Shown here in pieces: positions 11,430 through 22,562 of a stretch of 64,000 bases of DNA. The stretch covers positions 6,806,676 through 6,870,675 of the forward strand of contig CM061223.1 in the NCBI GenBank assembly GCA_030844895.1, in the 5' to 3' direction. A program made the position numbers and the translations under genes. The notes under the pieces were generated by a model, which was not told where the DNA came from, did not search any database, and saw only the letters and a program-made list of their open reading frames with translations. The stretch comes from Ambrosia x helenae (taxonomy: Eukaryota > Streptophyta > Magnoliopsida > Asterales > Asteraceae). Position 1 is the stretch's first letter. Each line of letters starts with the position of its first letter.

Positions 11430-12515
11430 TCTGGTGCTTGTGAGCCGGACACCACATGGTCGAATCCCATCAGCAGCATCTTTGTTTCTTTTTCCTTTCT
11501 TTTTGCTTACAAAACTTTACATACATATATATATATATATATATCATTTATGCCTTACAAATTCATTTAAAAATACTAAAACATTTTTAAAAATTCTACA
11601 AAAATTATCTTGTATTAATCTGATGGAAAAGTTTAACTCACAATTTTTAGTTTTCCAAAAATTATTTATTTAATATATATTATAAATATTACAAGTTTAT
11701 TCATTTATAATTATAAAATTCTATAAAAATATCAAAACGACTTTGTAAAATTCCACAAAAATTATTCTAAGTTTATAAATCAATAAGCATTTCTGAAATG
11801 ATTTTTACTTCAGAAAAATCGTTTATTTAATATTTATAATCAATTTTTGTTAGTTTTAATCATAAATAAATCATAATAAATTCATTTTTCAATATTTTTG
11901 TACTAAAATTTTACATAAATTATTCCTATTCATTTGGAACAAAAATAAAATTTTTAATTTAAAAATTCTTTAATTTTAATATTATTAGATATTAAAGTTA
12001 TATTTTGACAAATTGAAATAAATAGATTAAAAATTCTATTTTCAAGAAAATAATTTTATAAAAATTATTTTTATACTTAAAACTTTATATTGTAACCATC
12101 TTCAAATTGATTTTACAAAAAGACTTTTGTTTATATATTTACCAAATTTCTCTTATTTATTAAACATGTTATTTATTAATCAAAACGAATACTTATCCCC
12201 AATTCGAAGCCCTAGAAAATACCTATAGACTAGATAGACTTAGACTTATTTGTTACATTATACATAGGGTGATACTTGGCAACGTTGGAATATACTTATT
12301 CAATTACACAAGACTCACCACCTTGCTAAGGTGAGTATTACTTATCCCCTTTTTCCGTTTTTACAACTTTTGGGGTGATTCATGCACAAGTATACAAAAG
12401 TTTCATATTCATTTACACATACATTTTTATTCATTTACAATTCATATACGTGTCTTGTTTATCTTTGTGCTTATGCTTGAACATGAACGTAGCTTACATA
12501 CAAAATCATACATAC

Positions 12516-12662
12516 AGACATAACTTATGTTATGGTGCTCTTTACACTTAGACGTAACTTATGTTACGGTGCTCATTTAGACATAACTTTGTGTTATGGT
12601 GCTCATTTAGACATAACTTTGTGTTATGGTGCTCTTTTAGACTCACACGTGTTGAGGTGCTC
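12516..12662 (+). repeat. Tandem palindromic array in LTR copy 2
   Basis: Five units from AGAC to GGTGCTC. Inner palindromes vary (ATAAC...GTTAT, GTAAC...GTTAC, CTCACACGTGTTGAG) and mostly keep self-complementarity. The 74-aa ORF over it (12532-12756) is a by-product of the repeat. Confidence 0.75.
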
Positions 12663-13054
12663 ATTATCAATTTCAATGTACAACTTTACATGTGATCTTT
12701 GTCTTGTTTGGTTACTTGCGTGTTTACATAATGCCTTGGTGATACTAGACACATGAATTGTACTACTTTTCAAACTTATACTATATGTACAAAACTAAGT
12801 AGTACTCACCAACATCATATGTTGACAAAATTATTTTCGTGCATGTTTCAGGATAAGCTGCTTGACGCTTCACATAGGACTTTGGACTTAGACTAAATCA
12901 ATCAATTATCTTTATTCTTGTTGTCTTGTATTTAATTTCACATGTTGTAAAACAATATTCAATAATCATATATTTACATTTTAGTACCATGAGCTTTTGA
13001 ACAATCGTCACTACGTGGCACCTCGATGATTCCGCCATCGGTTGGGGTGTTACA

Positions 13055-14145
13055 TATCCCTACAAAACCCCACCAATTTTGCCCCAAAACCAGTTTGTTT
13101 TAACACTTTCCCAAAATGGCAAAATTATGGAAATGTCACATCATGCATGGAATTCTTACCCAATTTAGAAACTTTTTGAAGTCCTTTCATAATCATCTCA
13201 ATATGCTCTGTTTAATGTGTTTATGAAAACCCCCAATACTTCTATTAATGATAATAACATGTAACAACCCTTATACTTATCAAAAATCCCCAAAATACCC
13301 ATAATATCACCATCTATCTAATTGTAACCCTAAACAACAATAAACCAACATCAATAGCAACCCTAGATCATGTTTCTATCATTAGAACAGCAGCAAATCA
13401 TTCAACAACACATAACATCACATAACACACGATTAACATATGTTTATTGATACAAAACCTATGTTTAATGATAGGGTTTAGATTTAGAAAGGTGTTTAAA
13501 AGGTTTTTATTGATAAAAACATCCTTAGAACAGATCTGGACATTTAGGGTTAGATGAAAACGAGTTAAAATGCCTTAAAAAGATTTAGGATTAAGAACAC
13601 ACCTTGGATTCTTGTTTAGATGTTGTTGATAGGTTAGATTATGAAAAAGAAGAGCAAAAACTCCTTCCTTAGTGATTAAAATCGTTTGACAGTGTTTTGA
13701 GACGGTTAGGGTTTGTGAAATGGTGAAAAATGACAAATTTTGGTATTTATACTTGTCCACCTTCGACCCTTGTTCCTGGTCGAATGTAACCTCCTTCGAC
13801 CCTTTCACACGGTCGAATGTACCCTGACTTGGTCGAAGGGAATTCTTTCAATTCCACATCCCAGGTTCGCCCTTTTGCAAAGGGTCGAACCAAGGCATAT
13901 TTCCAGGTTCGCCCACTCGAAGTGGTCGAACCAGGACCTATGTTTTCTAGTTTTCCAGTTTGTCGTGTTTAACGCATTTTAACGCACCTTAACAAATGAG
14001 CATGCAACCTTAGTCTATGTTTAATATATTTAAGCATGGATGAGTATTTACACATTGTTTAAACACATCTATGCACATAATCCACCACACGACAATTAAT
14101 CCACACGTACACTTAATTAGTTTATGTAATTTCACCAACAACGGG
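13055..14145 (-). mobile_element. Family b LTR (3' LTR of minus-strand element), left remnant
   Basis: Aligns to about 8487-9550 of the solo LTR at 7069-9750. It begins mid-LTR at 13055, where the family-c copy-2 element abuts, and stops at ACGGG (14141-14145), the target duplication of the next insertion. TATA box at 13744-13751 (minus) and motif array at 13755-13935. The LTR resumes at 23605. Confidence 0.85.
13755..13935. repeat. GGTCGAA/TTCGACC motif array, second family b LTR
   Basis: CACCTTCGACCC, GGTCGAATG, CTTCGACC, GGTCGAAGGG and GGTCGAACCA elements in both orientations. Same position next to the TATA box as at 9185-9365. Confidence 0.8.
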
Positions 14146-14314
14146 TGTAACATTTCGTATTTATACTTGTACGTTACATCACCATTATTAATAAAACGTC
14201 AAGTTCTATCGTTAATGTTCGCATTTAATTATTTTTGTCGCATTGTTGGAACCCTAATACTAAATATATTATATATATATATGGATTATAGCTTGGTAAA
14301 TTGTCAAAAAATAA

Positions 14315-14395
14315 GGTGCTTGGGCCGGGAATCGAACCCGCGCCCAAGACCGGCCCAAACAACACAACACACACATGAACCAACTGGGCTGGCCA
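14315..14395 (-). other. tRNA-like A/B-box module, antisense in LTR copy 3
   Basis: Minus strand: GCCCAGTTGG and, about 45 nt later, GCGGGTTCGATTCCCGG. Best-preserved T-arm of the three copies, but no matched acceptor stem. Confidence 0.45.
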
Positions 14396-14851
14396 TTATA
14401 GTTGATTCAAACCGGGCGCGCTTTAATTATATCTATTGCTTAAATCGTCACAGTTGACTTGGAAAGTCAACTGTGACACACGACTCGCTATAATCATCAA
14501 CATTAAACTCGTGATTACCTATTTTTGGCATCTTTACACGATTATCGGCCATCTATGACTAGGATACACGTTGATTATCAATCAATTGATACCCAATTAA
14601 CCTTATACGCGTATAACATTGAATGTGTGGTCAACACTTACCATTTCATCGATCCAACGCTTAACACTATAAATTGAACATTCTCGAGCCTTCACAACTC
14701 GCCAATACATCTCTCTTAACCTCCAATCTTCTTAATTATACTCTGTTTGTTCATCACGATCGCATTCTTGACTTTTTGGTTTGACCAATCAATCGAGCTC
14801 GTAACAACTTTGTAAGTGAAATGTTTTCTGTGGGATATGTTCATCGGCATC

Positions 14852-14894
14852 CACACATCAATAGCCCTATGATTAATTGGGCTATTGATGTGTG
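14852..14894 (+). other. Perfect 16-bp stem-loop in family c LTR, copy 3
   Basis: Arms 14852-14867 and 14879-14894, loop TATGATTAATT. It differs from the copy-2 stem at positions 3, 4, 5, 7 and 13, each with the matching change on the other arm. Confidence 0.8.
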
Positions 14895-14990
14895 AATCAA
14901 ACTATTGCTGAATCTAGGGCTTTGAATGTTTGATTTGGGGATAAACTCAATTCTGCATAGTGTATTTATTTTATATAAAACAGAATTAAT

Positions 14991-15021
14991 CACAACCACT
15001 GGTCTGGACCAAGTGGTTGTG
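14991..15021 (+). other. 31-nt stem-loop in family c LTR, copy 3
   Basis: The inner stem is GGTC/GACC against GATC/GATC in copies 1 and 2, one compensated pair. The outer 10-bp stem is unchanged. Confidence 0.6.
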
Positions 15022-16624
15022 ACTGTTGCTTGCCTCCTGAGCCACCCGGGTTTGAGTCCCGGCAGTGGCGTCTCTTTTCTTTCCTTTTTCATTTTTAAAC
15101 AACAAACCTCACTTAATTATATATATTACATATAATCTTATAAATTCGTTTTTAATTATTAAAACCCTTTTATAAATTCTAAAAAAATTATTTTTAACTA
15201 ATCTAATATAAATGTTCCACCTACAATTTTTAGTTTTCTGAAATTAATTTATTTAATATATATAATAATTAAATCAATTTTATTCTATTATATTTATAAA
15301 ATTCCATTATAATATCAAAACAATTTTATAAATTCCCACAAAAATTATCCTGAGTTTGTACAATGATAAACTTTTCTGAAATGATTTTTAATTCTGAAAA
15401 ATCATTTATTTTATATTTTTAATCAATTTTTGTTAGTTTTAATCATAATTAAATCATAATAAATTCAATTTTTAATATTTTTGCACCAAAATTTTATACA
15501 ATTTATTTCTGAATATTTAGAACAGAAATATGAATTTTAAAATAATAATTCTTTAATTTTAGTATTTTTAAATATTAAAGTTAAATTTTGGCAATTTGTA
15601 ATAAATAGATTTAATAATCTATTTTAAAGAAAATAATTTTATAAAAATTATTTTTATACTTCAAACACATTATTGTGAACATCCTAAATTCAAACTTTAT
15701 AAAAAGACTTTCATTTATTTAATTATCAAATTTCCCTTTATTTGTTTAAACATTTTATTATAAATTCAACAATTGGATATCCCCAAATCGAGACCCTAGA
15801 GTATACTTGTAGACTAGATAGACTTAGACTTATTTGTTGCCTTATACATAGGGTAATACTTGGCAATCTATTGGGCTACACTCATACTATTCCTCAATAC
15901 CTAATACTATACCAAGGTGAGTTTACGTAACCATGTTTATGCGATGCTTTATACTTGCAACATTTTATTTAAGCAATTCAACATGTATGTCTAGTTGTAA
16001 ACTTTATTGCCTCATGAATTAGTCAACAACAGTTTCAACGAGTTTCAACGAGTTTCAACATTACATAATCATTAGCTATGGCCAAGCCGGCGATACTCAA
16101 TAATAGATCTATTGGATTGACAACCCCACCTGGATACGCGTACCTCCTACATGGGTAGCGTGGGTGATTGTTATCGTTCCAACATATTACTAAGGTGAAC
16201 CGTAGATGACGGGATGGACCTAAACTAGTCGGAGGTTTGATTATGTCGATTCAACATATTATGCTATTCATGTAGACTTAAACTTACGATAGACATATGA
16301 ATTGCTAAACTTTTATACTTAACTATTTGCTTAACATGGATTATGTATTCTCACCAACTTCTAGTTGACCCCCCCATTTTTACAACTCAACAGAAAATAA
16401 TGATGCATGAAGACTAGAGTATTTTATGAAGACAATATGAAGTCTATGCTTGCTTGATTCTTTTGTGATGTATTAGATTTCCACATTTAAAACTCATTAT
16501 GTATTTCTACTTTTGGATATTTGCACTTTAAATTTATTTCAATTAAAATTTGGTTACCATGTGCTACTGTATACTCATTCTTACGTGACACCTCGATGTT
16601 TCCGCCATCGGTTGGGGTGTTACA

Positions 16625-16643
16625 GATTAGTATCAGAGCCTTG
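16625..16643 (+). promoter_or_regulatory. Primer-binding site (initiator Met tRNA type)
   Basis: TTAGTATCAGAGCC directly after the 5' LTR, one base off the usual TTGGTATCAGAGCC complement of initiator tRNA-Met. Confidence 0.85.
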
Positions 16644-17175
16644 GTTATAGGGAATTAGGTTATTAGAAAATAATCTAGACTATAACCTTAGGGACTTAAA
16701 CAGTACTTGCTTCTCTTACTTGTAACCCTAATTGCTTCTCTAAACCTATCCTTATCCTATACCTTATATAACCCTAAGCCTACTTGTGACTACTCTTATT
16801 CGTCTGCTGCAATCCTGATCCACCATTAGATTAATAGGACAAAATCCTCAGGTTTAACCTGAACCCCCTTGAGATCTCGTCGAAGTTCTAGATTTTAATA
16901 ACGAACACGTGCAATCTGGAAGGGTGAACGCCTGTATTCTGAGTCTTCTGTCTAGGCTGGCATTGCGCATATATCCCAGTCAGATGAGGGACCCGGATGC
17001 CTACCTGGGAATTCTCGGGATGAGTGTTCACTTATAGGCTAAAGCATGTCTTCATATGTTATTAGAATTTAGAATCTTTGATAAGTCAACGTTTTCGTTT
17101 ATTCGTTTTAATTAATGAATAAATGATTACATTCCTTATATAATCTCATTCATTTCATTGTGTCTATTACAGATC

Positions 17176-17333
17176 ATGCCTCCACGTCGCAGCACTCGCA
17201 ACAGCAATGGTGAGAACCACGAAGAAGGTGGTGACAACCATAACCATAACCAAGGTCCTAACCACAACAACAATGGTGTCGATGCCCAACTGGCTGCGAT
17301 CATTTCTCAACAAATGGCGCAGCAAATCGCAAC
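17176..17333 (+). pseudogene. gag: Gag N-terminus, family c copy 3 (part 1, split)
   Basis: The ATG at 17176 opens with MPPRRSTRNSNG, followed by an Asn/His/Gly-rich linker and a Gln-rich stretch. The frame runs into the inserted element at 17334. The last five bases before it (GCAAC) are repeated at 22563-22567, where the same frame resumes, so removing the insert and one copy of the duplication keeps gag in frame. The continuation is at 22563-23347. Gag was therefore open when the insertion occurred. Confidence 0.88.
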
Positions 17334-18599
17334 TGTCACACCCTCAAATTTCCAACTGCGGAGTTCTACCGCGGGGCGTGTGACATACCAGGATCTAAGT
17401 CAACGGTCACAATAAACGACGTCTAAATGTAAAAACATACGTCAACAAACCATGCATAAGTTTTAAACCGACATTTAAACAGTGCGGAAGCATTTAAAGT
17501 TTACAAAAGTCATGCATAAATAAACATAAGTTCAAAAGTTCATAATCCCAAAACGTGCAGATGAGACCCTAGACACGAGACGACTCCAGTGCGACCACGT
17601 ACGCCTATCCATATGCTGCTACCTTAGCGACCTGAGAAAACATGCTAAAAGAGTCAACATATAATGCTGGTGAGTTCACAGGTTTTAATTAAACGTTTAC
17701 AGTGATCCTTCAAAATGTTACCATCACAATTACTACTATGCTTGTGAGAACGCCAAACCAGGCGCAGAATGAGATACTCATACGGGTGAAACCATTACTG
17801 ACTAAGCCGTGTGTTACCCTTAGTTCCTATGGGCTACCGTCATCGCCGGTAGACCTTGTTTTGTTAGAGACAATATGCACCCGCCCGGTCCAACCGTCGA
17901 GTGGGGTTTGTCAGTTCCCAATAGCGCTATCCATATTTCCCCGCCATATACCCATGTTAGTGGTTTCAAGGGATTTTCGATGAACCGTATAGTAAGATAA
18001 GTAAGCCATAGTATAACGTGATAACAAGTCATAAGTCATAAGAGTTTAACAAGTCATAAGTCATAAAAGAGTTTGTAAGCATGTTTCTCACCCCGAAAGT
18101 AAAAACTGTAAAATGTGGGGCCGTGAACTCACCTTAGGTTGCGTATTCCGTTTAAGAGTAAACCGTATGCGTGATATGAGTAAACCGTCTGTAAGATATG
18201 ATAGCCCCAACTATTGGCGACCTATCATAAGATATGTGTCAAGTTAGACTAATAACCCATCGGGTTCATTAGTCCCTAAGTCCAGTCCATGACCATTATG
18301 TGTCCGAAAAGCATGTTTAACCGACAACCAGACAACGTAAGACAAGACTCGACATCCCATTGGTGACCCGACATTCCACGTGTTAGATAAATACAAGACA
18401 ACATGCCACATATGCAATTAAACACTTAATACGCGCAACAGTTCACCTAGTCTAGCATAATATCCGTTTAACGCATAAACAGGTCCGAATACGTGTTACT
18501 AAGTCATTGGGTGAATCCCGGGGTTCCTATCATGTTCCTAGGCGTCAAATCATGTTCCGGGATGTTAAAATATACATACAGCAGCATTACACGCGATTA

Positions 18600-18780
18600 G
18601 GAATCAAACTAGCAATTAGGAAAAGTCAACATGTGATTAGGGCTGGTCAACAGGCGATTACAAGGCTAATCGCCTATATGTACACACGAGTAGGCTTCCC
18701 TTCAGGCGATTACACCCCTAATCGCCTATACAGTCATGCGATTGGGGTGCTACTCGCCTGCAGTAGCTGTACAATGCAAT
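18600..18780. repeat. GCGATTAG/CTAATCGC motif array, downstream of TATA
   Basis: Repeated ACGCGATTAGG, AGGCGATTACA, CTAATCGCC and ATGCGATTGGGG elements in both orientations. Position matches the second array of other LTRs here. Confidence 0.75.
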
Positions 18781-19569
18781 TTCGCGCGTTTAACGCTCCA
18801 GATCAGATCCGAAACATGTAAAAACATCCAATAATCATCCTAACACATTTACAAACATATTCCAAGCAAAACCCCTAAGTTTTCATCATTCTAACAGTCC
18901 CGAATGCGAGCGTTTTCCCAAAATGGCAACTTAGCATGTAAACATCACATCAACATGCAAAAACTTGCCCTAAATAGCAAATATTCAGATTTAACCACAT
19001 AATCACGTTGTCCGATAGCATCCTACTGTTCTAGCATCATCCTAGAGCAAACCCTAACATCATTCAATCAACAACACACCTCATAACATCTTTAATCATC
19101 TAAAATCCTTCAAATGGGTCAAAATATCAAATATCAACAATACACCACCAAAACCATCCAAACTCCTAGAACATCATCATACTAACTTATCTCAGCAATA
19201 AACATCAAAATAACATAAGAACAACCATGATTCAATCCTAAAAATCCTACCTTTAAACATATATAACACATATAACACATGTAAAGGTGTGGGTTTGTTT
19301 AAAAACGGTTTTAAATGGATTTTCAAAGATAAAAACATTTATAAGTCAGGTCTGGACGTTTAGGGAGTAAAACATAATCATTTAAAAGTTTGGGTTTGAA
19401 GAACACACCTTGTAATCAAGAGGTAATGATGGAATAAGCTTGAAAATGGTGGTTTTGATGCAAAAACGAGTTCCAGAGGGTGTTTGGGTGTTGGGTTATG
19501 TTATGGGACGGCTAGGGTTGCACAAATGATGTTTTGGAGGTCAAGGGTGGTATTTATAGGCGTTTTTGG

Positions 19570-19750
19570 TCGTCCAGCACGTATCATGCGAGTGTGCAGG
19601 TTTATACGCGATTGGGGTGCCTAATCGCATGACTGTTCATGCGATTGGGGCCTAATCGCATGAACAGTAGTGTGATTAGCCCCCTACTCGCTAGTATCCT
19701 CCCCTACTCGCCCCTATACAGGCGATTAGGCAAGCCTAATCGCCTGTAAC
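19570..19750. repeat. GCGATTAG/CTAATCGC motif array, upstream of TATA
   Basis: Paired ATGCGATTGGGG, CCTAATCGCATG, ACTCGCC, AGGCGATTAGG and CCTAATCGCCTG elements, adjacent to the TATA box on the element's strand. Confidence 0.8.
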
Positions 19751-20362
19751 CCCTGTGTTGGTGTGTTTTGCGCGTTAAACCCCGTTTTAACACATGTTAG
19801 CACATATTCACATACCGACAAGTCACACAATGATTGTAAACATATAACACATGATAAATGACACGTTCCCGCCCGATCACCAATTCCCGGGACCCGAGAC
19901 TTGCGTATGTTAAAACTCTAATGATGTGCGACTCGACTCGACCGACCTTGTTATGTGTAACGTATGCGCGACTCGCTAAGGTAGACTTACTAAGTTTTCA
20001 AAAGTTAGTTACCGAAAGTTGCCGGGTGTCACATCATCCCCCTGTTGAAAGAATTTTCGTCCCGAAAATTTCCCGAAGTCGAGGAGGGAAAACAAATAAG
20101 AAGAAAAATTTTCCGGGTCGTCACATCATCCCCCTGTTGAAGGGAATCTCGTCCCGAGATTCTTTCGGTTTCAACAGTAATGAGTGTCGACCTCTGCGCC
20201 CAAGTAACGTATCCCCAAAATACGACAAGTGAAGGTCATGAATCAAACGTGCCAGTAATAACCGGGAACCACTTTCCCAAATACGAGTATGAGACAAGAG
20301 ACTCCCGATGAAAGCCTACTGGAGCCTACTGTGATCGGTATAACTAACCTACTGGTACCGTC

Positions 20363-21754
20363 CTAGTAGCATCCCCAAAGGACCCTCATCAACCCAAAGA
20401 ATGAGAGACAGAGACCAAACCACAAAGAAAACACCCGAAACACGAACGCATAACAATGCGGATAAAAGTATGACCAAAGCGTAACAAGAGATAAGAGAGA
20501 ATACGTACGGGTAACAGTGTCTGGGTCCGCCTGGCTCTCCCTAGCACCAATCACATAAGCATGAGCACGAGTCCACCGGCCGCCGCCTTCCTTGTCCCCA
20601 TCCTTCCCTGTAGTCTCTGTGCCCCCTTGAGTCAACTTGGGACAGCTTCGCTTGAAATGCCCCGCTTCCCCACAATGGAAGCAACCCTGGTTCCCCTGTG
20701 GAGCAGGGGTAGTAACAGTAGCAGTCTGAGTCGTCCCGGAAAGGTTGACCCTACAATTCTTGGCAAGATGCCCTGTCTTCTGACAACGCTCACAGCGAAA
20801 GCTCTCACAAGTACCAAAGTGATGAAACCCACAACGTCCACACTTAGGGCTTTTCCCAGCATAGCCCCCCTGTTTCTGGTCCGATGCTGACCCGGATGCT
20901 TCAGTCTTCTTCGCTGCCGGTTGTCGCTGAGTCCCCGATGAACCCTTATCCACGCTATCCCACTTCCTCTTGTTCTCAGCCGGCGCCTTCGCAGCAGAGC
21001 CTCTAGGAGGCAAGACACCCTCAGCAATCTTCAAATTGGTCATCTTAGTGGCTGACCGCACAGCCTCTAACATAGTAGTAGGGTCCCTAGCAGACACCAG
21101 TCCCGCAATCTCTGGCACCAAACCCGCAAGATACTGCTCTATCCTCCTATACTCCGGTGTAGACAAACCTGGACACATCACAGCTAGCTCGTTGTGCCTG
21201 ATCGTGTACTCCTCAACCTCAGAACCAACCATCTTAAGATTCCCATATTCCTGTTCCAACCTCTTAATCTCCTCACGCGGGCAATACTCCTCCTTCAACC
21301 TACGCACAAAATCTGCCCAAGGCATGGCGTTGGCCTCCCCAAGACCAAGTGTCTGTGTGACGCAGTTCCACCACGTCAGAGCGGCTCCTACAAAAGTCCC
21401 CGAAGCAAACTTCACCCAATCCACCGCTGGAGTCTCACATAAAGCAAATACCGACTCCGTCTTCTCCAACCACCTGAGTAACTCCACAGCTCCCTCCGTA
21501 CCCTGGAAGCTGAGAGGCTGACAATCCTTAAACCGCTTATAGGCAACACCTGCCTGAACTGGAGGAGCAGCAGCACCCATGAAAGTCTGCTGGGCTGCCT
21601 GAAAAGCAGCCAGTGCAACGCCCAACTGTTGCTGCATCATCTCATTGAGCTCATCATACGTCATAGTAATGTTACCACCACCTCTACCCCCACCACGGCG
21701 TCCACCTCCGCCACCACGGCGTCCACCTGCACGTCCACCAGCGCGACCAGACAT
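20363..21754 (-). CDS. gag: Gag polyprotein, gag-only family d element
   Basis: Structural Gag, 463 aa from the ATG at 21754 (MSGRAGGRAGG); a Met 27 nt further upstream is in frame, but the chosen start matches the Gly/Arg-rich start of the relative at 57307. Order: Gly/Arg-rich N-terminus, capsid-like region with LTWWNCVTQ and YCPREEIKRLEQE, then three Cys/His motifs, CGRCGFHHFGTC (atypical), CERCQKTGHLAKNC and CFHCGEAGHFKRSC. The frame is intact with no intron. After the peptide ADPDTVT, where the intact relative continues into protease, the sequence becomes an unrelated hydrophobic tail of about 45 residues. Complete loss of pol with an open gag suggests a non-autonomous element that supplies its own Gag. 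Confidence 0.85.
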   Translation of the reverse strand: MSGRAGGRAGGRRGGGGGRRGGGRGGGNITMTYDELNEMMQQQLGVALAAFQAAQQTFMGAAAPPVQAGVAYKRFKDCQPLSFQGTEGAVELLRWLEKTESVFALCETPAVDWVKFASGTFVGAALTWWNCVTQTLGLGEANAMPWADFVRRLKEEYCPREEIKRLEQEYGNLKMVGSEVEEYTIRHNELAVMCPGLSTPEYRRIEQYLAGLVPEIAGLVSARDPTTMLEAVRSATKMTNLKIAEGVLPPRGSAAKAPAENKRKWDSVDKGSSGTQRQPAAKKTEASGSASDQKQGGYAGKSPKCGRCGFHHFGTCESFRCERCQKTGHLAKNCRVNLSGTTQTATVTTPAPQGNQGCFHCGEAGHFKRSCPKLTQGGTETTGKDGDKEGGGRWTRAHAYVIGARESQADPDTVTRTYSLLSLVTLWSYFYPHCYAFVFRVFSLWFGLCLSFFGLMRVLWGCY

Positions 21755-22237
21755 GTTCTGCCAAAACATGAGACGAGACACTCAGTACCAAAACAAACCA
21801 AGCTACAAGTGACCAACCGAACTCAGAATACGGTTCCAGCATGACCGTTAGTCCGAACACAAAGTCCACCAAGATTTTCATGCATTTCGATTTATGATTT
21901 CGTGTGCACCCGAAATAACAAATCGCTCTACATGGTCCCCTAGGCGTGCTCCGAGCTAGAACTTCAAGTCACCCGATAACCACATCCCAGAATGATATAA
22001 CTAACTCAAAAGATCGATAAATAAGTCCCCTCGGCTGTAATCCAGAGAAGAAAATAAAGTGAAGCTAAAAATAGCCAAGAATGAGATAAGTAATGTGACA
22101 CTGTATGGTAAGGAGACCGACACCCCGACAAGGTTAGTATGTTTACCCAAAAGACACGACTCAAATGTATGTGACCGTCTAGTGTGTGAGACTCGGCTAT
22201 AGTCTAGACTCTACATGCAGTCCTAGTTCACTATAAC

Positions 22238-22257
22238 CATTGGCTCTGATACCAATC
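22238..22257 (-). promoter_or_regulatory. Primer-binding site of family d element
   Basis: Minus strand GATTGGTATCAGAGCC next to the 5' LTR, complementary to the 3' end of initiator tRNA-Met. Confidence 0.88.
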
Positions 22258-22562
22258 TGTCACACAATGATTGTAAACATATAACACATGATAAATGACA
22301 CGTTCCCGCCCGATCACCAATTCCCGGGACCCGAGACTTGCGTATGTTAAAACTCTAATGATGTGCGACTCGACTCGACCGACCTTGTTATGTGTAACGT
22401 ATGCGCGACTCGCTAAGGTAGACTTACTAAGTTTTCAAAAGTTAGTTACCGAAAGTTGCCGGGTGTCACATCATCCCCCTGTTGAAAGAATTTTCGTCCC
22501 GAAAATTTCCCGAAGTCGAGGAGGGAAAACAAATAAGAAGAAAAATTTTCCGGGTCGTCACA
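22258..22562 (-). mobile_element. 5' LTR of family d, internally deleted
   Basis: Only 305 bp against 2792 bp for the 3' LTR. TGTCACAC at the PBS side is joined to the stretch starting TCACACAATG, so the roughly 2.5-kb gap was removed at a shared TCACAC. The TATA box and both motif arrays are lost, so this copy can no longer start its own genomic RNA from this LTR. Confidence 0.85.

Larger units (their letters stand above)
10440..13054 (+). mobile_element. 3' LTR, family c copy 2
   Basis: Runs from TGTGACATCC (after the PPT) to GGGGTGTTACA, about 2.6 kb. It contains an (AAT)n run (about 10476-10509), an antisense tRNA-like module (10692-10775), TATA box 11059-11066, a perfect 16-bp stem-loop (11260-11302), a 31-nt stem-loop (11399-11429), (AT)n at 11523-11545 and a palindromic tandem array (12516-12662). 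Its right flank is the middle of a family-b LTR, so this element had inserted there. Small ORFs over it look like noise. Confidence 0.88.
14146..16624 (+). mobile_element. 5' LTR of family c copy 3
   Basis: 2479 bp, TGTAACA to TGTTACA. Antisense tRNA-like module 14315-14395, TATA box 14668-14674, 16-bp stem-loop 14852-14894, 31-nt stem-loop 14991-15021, AT-rich middle. It lacks the tandem palindromic array of the other two copies. Confidence 0.92.
17334..20125 (-). mobile_element. 3' LTR of family d element
   Basis: 2792 bp. It includes an internal LTR-like start at 20033 (minus TGTGACACCCGG) preceded by its own PPT, plus 92 bp more up to the true end TGTGACGACCCGG at 20125. TATA box at 19551-19558 (minus). 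GGCGATTAG motif arrays at 19570-19750 and 18600-18780. Confidence 0.85.
17334..22562 (-). mobile_element. Gag-only Ty3/Gypsy element, family d, TSD GCAAC
   Basis: Inserted in the gag of family c copy 3, with GCAAC on both sides. On the minus strand: 5' LTR 22562-22258 (internally deleted), PBS 22257-22238, gag 21754-20363, short 3' untranslated region, PPT, 3' LTR 20125-17334. No protease, RT or integrase. The roughly 300-bp stretch shared by the two LTRs (about 19826-20125 and 22262-22562) looks identical by eye, so it is young. It probably moved using enzymes from an autonomous relative such as the one at 54214. Confidence 0.9.
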
